Source: Lentzea aerocolonigenes
GTDB lineage: Bacteria; Actinomycetota; Actinomycetes; Mycobacteriales; Pseudonocardiaceae
NCBI RefSeq assembly: GCF_000974445.1
Contig: NZ_BBOJ01000021.1
Span: forward strand, 124,001 to 188,000
Direction of reading: 5' to 3'
DNA length: 64,000 nt
Part shown: one piece after another, positions 61,309-64,000 of the stretch
Numbering within the stretch: position 1 is the first letter of the stretch
Layout: every line of letters starts with the position of its first letter
Program-made: the position numbers and the translations under genes
Notes under the pieces: generated by a model
The model's input: only the letters and a program-made list of their open reading frames with translations
Told to the model about the DNA's origin: nothing
Database searches by the model: none

Positions 61309-63095
61309 TGGGCCGCCTCCGTCGTCATCTGCTGGATGAACCACATCCGCGCGTACCTGCCGTCGCGCCTGATGAGCTGGTCGTGGGTGCCGTGCTCGAC
61401 GATCTGCCCGCCGTCGAGCACGAGGATCTGGTCGGCGTGGGCGATGGTGTGCAACCGGTGCGCCACCACGAGCAGCGTCCGGTTCCTGGTCAGCTCGGCG
61501 AGCGCCTCCTGGACGGCGACCTCGTTCTCCGGGTCGACGTAGGCGGTCGCCTCGTCCAGCAGCACGATCGGCGCGTCCTGGAGGATCGCGCGGGCGATCG
61601 TCAGCCGCTGCCGTTCACCACCGGACAGCACGCCGCCGCGTCCGGTCACCGGGGTGTCGTAGCCCTCCGGCATCGCCATGATCACTTCGTGCATCCGCGC
61701 GGCCTTCGCGGCGGCCTCGACCTCGGCGTCCGTCGCGTCCGGCCGGCCGAGCCGGATGTTCTCCCGGACGGTGTCGCGCACCAGCACGACGTCCTGGAAC
61801 ACCACGGCGATCAGCCGCAGCAGCTCGTTCTGGGGAATCTCGCGGATGTCGACGCCGCCGACCTCGATGGCGCCGCCGGTCACGTCGAAGAACCGCGGGA
61901 TCAGCCGGGTCATGGTCGTCTTGCCGGACCCGGACGGCCCGACGATCGCCGTGACCGTCCCCTGTGGACAGATGGCGCTGACGTCCTGCAGCACCGGGTT
62001 GCGGCCGTCGTAGGAGAAGTCGACACCGGAGAACCGGATGTCGTAGCCGGTGGGCACCTGCGGGTGCACCGGTGCGGGCAGCGGCGGCTCCGCGAGCACG
62101 TCCGTGACGTGCTGCGCGGCCACGCTCGCCTTGCGCAGCAACTGGGTGCCCTGCACCAGGGTCATGAACGGCGCGGGCAGCCCGACACCGACGAGCACGA
62201 ACGGCAGCAGGTCGAGCGGTTGCAGCCAGCCGGCGGCGACGAATCCCGTGCCCACGCCGAGCACGACCACCAGCACCGACGCGGGCGACAGCAGCGCCAT
62301 GCTGGCGAACATCGCCTTGCCCGCTTCCCGCGTCCACGCCGCGAGCGCGTCGCAGAATTCGTCCACGGCGGACGAGAAGCGCCGGTGCGCGCGGCCCGCC
62401 TGGCCGTACGCCTTGATGACCTGGATGCCGTCGACGTACTCGATCGTCGAGTTGTTGATCCTGCGTTGCGCGTCGATCAACTGGGCCATCCTGGCCGGCA
62501 TGGTGCGGTGCGCGATGCGGATGGCCAGCACGGCCAGCGGCAGCAGCGCGAGCGTCACCAGGGTCATCCGCCAGTCGACGGTGACGAGGTAGACGATCGC
62601 GGCCAGCGGCAGTCCGATGGCGCTGGCGACGTCGAGCATCGCGTGCGCCACCAGGTGGTGCATGTCCTCGATGTCGTCGTCCATCACCTTCTTGAGCTCA
62701 CCGGAGCCCCGTCCCCCGAACCACCCGAGCGGCACGGTGGCCATGTGCCTGGCCAGCCGGGTGCGCAGGTGCCGCTGCAGGTCCGCGTCGGCGTAGTGCG
62801 TCACCAGGCTGCCGGTCACCAGCAGCCCCAGCCGGCCCGCGGCACCGGCGACGCCGGCGACGACCCACCACGTCACCGCCGAGCGCGGCCCGTCCGTCAG
62901 CAGCAGCGCGGTGATCTCGGCCACCGCGACGTACGGCAGCAGGCCCAGCACCGAGCTCACGAACGACATCGCGGTGCCCAGATAGAGCCGCCCACGCACC
63001 GGGCCGAGCAGCTCCCTGGTCTGCGGTTTGGCGGTGCCGCGCGGCTGCGGCTCCACCTCCGCAGAGCCGGTTGACACGTCAACAGTAGCGGTCAC
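61305..63095 (-). CDS. ABC transporter, fused permease-ATPase (first half)
   Basis: A 596-residue half-transporter: a soluble N-terminal tail (TATVDVSTGSAEVEPQPRGTAKPQTRELLGPV), six helices, and an ATPase with Walker A GPSGSGKTT, signature LSGGERQR and Walker B PIVLLDEATAYVDPENE. GTG 63095 is preferred because GGGGAGGG lies eight bases before it; the frame extends to 63140 without a better site. It is the first gene of the four-gene operon. A TetR gene (63184-63813) lies just upstream on the same strand. Confidence 0.93.
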   Translation of the reverse strand: MTATVDVSTGSAEVEPQPRGTAKPQTRELLGPVRGRLYLGTAMSFVSSVLGLLPYVAVAEITALLLTDGPRSAVTWWVVAGVAGAAGRLGLLVTGSLVTHYADADLQRHLRTRLARHMATVPLGWFGGRGSGELKKVMDDDIEDMHHLVAHAMLDVASAIGLPLAAIVYLVTVDWRMTLVTLALLPLAVLAIRIAHRTMPARMAQLIDAQRRINNSTIEYVDGIQVIKAYGQAGRAHRRFSSAVDEFCDALAAWTREAGKAMFASMALLSPASVLVVVLGVGTGFVAAGWLQPLDLLPFVLVGVGLPAPFMTLVQGTQLLRKASVAAQHVTDVLAEPPLPAPVHPQVPTGYDIRFSGVDFSYDGRNPVLQDVSAICPQGTVTAIVGPSGSGKTTMTRLIPRFFDVTGGAIEVGGVDIREIPQNELLRLIAVVFQDVVLVRDTVRENIRLGRPDATDAEVEAAAKAARMHEVIMAMPEGYDTPVTGRGGVLSGGERQRLTIARAILQDAPIVLLDEATAYVDPENEVAVQEALAELTRNRTLLVVAHRLHTIAHADQILVLDGGQIVEHGTHDQLIRRDGRYARMWFIQQMTTEAAQ

Positions 63096-63183
63096 AACAG
63101 AAACCCTCCCCTGGTCAGGACATGCGTACAACATACGCACAAGGACAGCCTAACCGAAACCCGTTTCCAATAAGAAAACTGGG

Positions 63184-63813
63184 TCAGCGAGCGAGGAAGC
63201 CGTCGACCATGGCCTCGAGACCTTCCCGGAAGACGTCCCGGGTCATCAGCTCACGCATCGCGGGCGCCACGTGAGCGAGCTCCTCGTAGCCGTCCCGACC
63301 GGCCGGTTCCTGCTGGTCGTAGGTCCGCGCCGACGTGGCCGACAGGTGCCCGAAGAACACGTGTCCCCACGTGTAGTGCCAGATGGCGGTGTGCGCGACG
63401 GCCGCGGCGCGCTCGTCCAGCCCGGCCTCCCGCATGGCGGCGAACATGTGCTCGGACAGGTGCAGGGCGCTGGGCGGCAGCTCCTCGACGGCGAGCACGG
63501 CCTGCACGACCCAGCGGTTGCCCTCGAGGACGTCGTGCACCACGGTGACGGTGTCGAGCAACCGCCTGCGCGGGTCCGGTGACGCCGGCAGACGACGGCC
63601 GGTGATCTGCCGGGAGACCGCCTCGAGCAGCTCCATCAGCACCTCGCGCTTGTCGGCGACGTGCCGGTAGAGCGACATCGGCGCCGTCCCGATCTCGTCG
63701 GCCAGCCGCCGCATCGTCAGCACCTCGACGCCGTCGCGCTCGACCACGCGCATCGCCGCTCTGACGATGCGGGCCCGGTTGAGCGGTCCCGCCTGGCCGA
63801 CACGTCCTCGCAC
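63184..63813 (-). CDS. TetR family transcriptional regulator (TetR_C-type)
   Basis: About 209 residues: HTH (LNRARIVRAAMRVVERDGVEVLTMRRLADEIGTAPMSLYRHVADKREVLMELL), then a C-terminal domain (VVQAVLAVEELPPSALHLSEHMFAAMREAGLDERAAAVAHTAIWHYTWGHVFFGH) of the class that regulates tetracycline-like efflux. The start is uncertain: GTG 63813 has AAGGA nearby; GTG 63825 and 63831 are alternatives. The divergent gap carries a perfect 17-bp palindrome (63901-63917), its probable operator. It may control the ABC operon, the gene starting at 63978, or both. Confidence 0.9.
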   Translation of the reverse strand: MRGRVGQAGPLNRARIVRAAMRVVERDGVEVLTMRRLADEIGTAPMSLYRHVADKREVLMELLEAVSRQITGRRLPASPDPRRRLLDTVTVVHDVLEGNRWVVQAVLAVEELPPSALHLSEHMFAAMREAGLDERAAAVAHTAIWHYTWGHVFFGHLSATSARTYDQQEPAGRDGYEELAHVAPAMRELMTRDVFREGLEAMVDGFLAR

Positions 63814-63900
63814 TCCGTCCTTCACGAACACAGTGTGCACGCAGGGTTTTGGTCGGTTGATACCGAAGGTTCCCAATCCAGACCGGCCTGGGCTACAGTG

Positions 63901-63917
63901 TGACTGACCGTCAGTCA
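63901..63917. promoter_or_regulatory. TetR-type operator
   Basis: TGACTGACCGTCAGTCA is a perfect palindrome (7-bp arms, 3-bp centre), followed by a further ACTGACTGCA half-repeat. It lies between the TetR start and ATG 63978. Confidence 0.7.
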
Positions 63918-63977
63918 TGTACTGACTGCAACGTTCTCTGGGGAATCACTCACTTTCCGTGTTCAAAGGGGGATGGC

Positions 63978-64000
63978 ATGGTTGCACCTGCGGGCAGGGT
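63978..64000 (+). CDS. Start of a gene running off the window
   Basis: ATG 63978 follows AAAGGGGG with a 5-base spacer and begins MVAPAGR. Only seven codons are visible, so the product is unknown. The position, divergent from a TetR gene across its probable operator, suggests a regulated target such as an efflux pump. Confidence 0.45.

Noticed and set aside
1..64000. tRNA, rRNA and CRISPR arrays
   Set aside because: I saw no tRNA cloverleaf sequence, rRNA segment or regularly spaced direct repeats with unique spacers.

Overview
The window is high-GC DNA from a filamentous actinomycete. Evidence for this is third-position GC bias, many GTG starts, Tat and Sec signal peptides, ricin-type and F5/8 lectin modules on secreted glycoside hydrolases, SARP, LacI and PaaX regulators, sugar ABC importers with no ATPase gene of their own, and a DUF222-HNH (13E12-type) element. 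The gene mix suggests Pseudonocardiales (Lentzea, Saccharothrix or Amycolatopsis type). The genus is an inference.

Layout. 1-1852: end of an alcohol dehydrogenase and an acyl-CoA ligase. 1859-4936: PPOX protein, cytochrome oxidase subunit I and a ribosome-hibernation-like protein, with DosR-like boxes in front of the last two. 4950-6827: PaaX regulator and a secreted esterase, divergent. 6887-14669: an Lrp-linked amine/polyamine catabolic set (class III aminotransferase, aldehyde dehydrogenase, agmatinase, amidohydrolase, APC permease). 14906-20340: a sucrose/fructoside locus (GH68, two permeases, binding lipoprotein, divergent LacI). 20377-22491: an LPMO behind a perfect CebR-type palindrome, then a GDSL esterase-lectin. 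22495-25055: TetR, SDR and a DapB-like dehydrogenase. 25308-39562: plant-polymer enzymes (GH127 beta-L-arabinofuranosidase, copper radical oxidase, GH29 fucosidase, GH43 galactanase-like, vanadium haloperoxidase), interrupted by an esterase, an M20 peptidase next to a frameshifted diaminopropionate ammonia-lyase, a LysR regulator and a small secreted protein. 39716-42451: SARP/AfsR-like regulator. 42485-44219: type VII-like trio. 44374-53246: GH36 alpha-galactosidase, ABC importer and clan GH-A hydrolase in one operon under a LacI regulator. 53363-57203: DUF222-HNH gene between inverted repeats, one of them split by an IS110/IS1111 element. 57246-63813: TetR, an MFS/ABC/ABC operon resembling YbtX/YbtP/YbtQ, and another TetR. 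A new gene begins at 63978.

The genes work together mainly through shared operators. A 14-bp motif, TGTGAGCGCTAACA and close variants, occurs upstream of the GDSL esterase, twice before the GH127 gene, just after GH127, and before the GH36 operon next to a LacI gene. This points to one regulon for plant arabino/galacto-glycans, possibly extensin. The repeat-rich 53.4-57.2 kb region is the most unusual: the window holds both the IS-occupied and the empty copy of the same target, so the element can be bounded to within about 3 bp.
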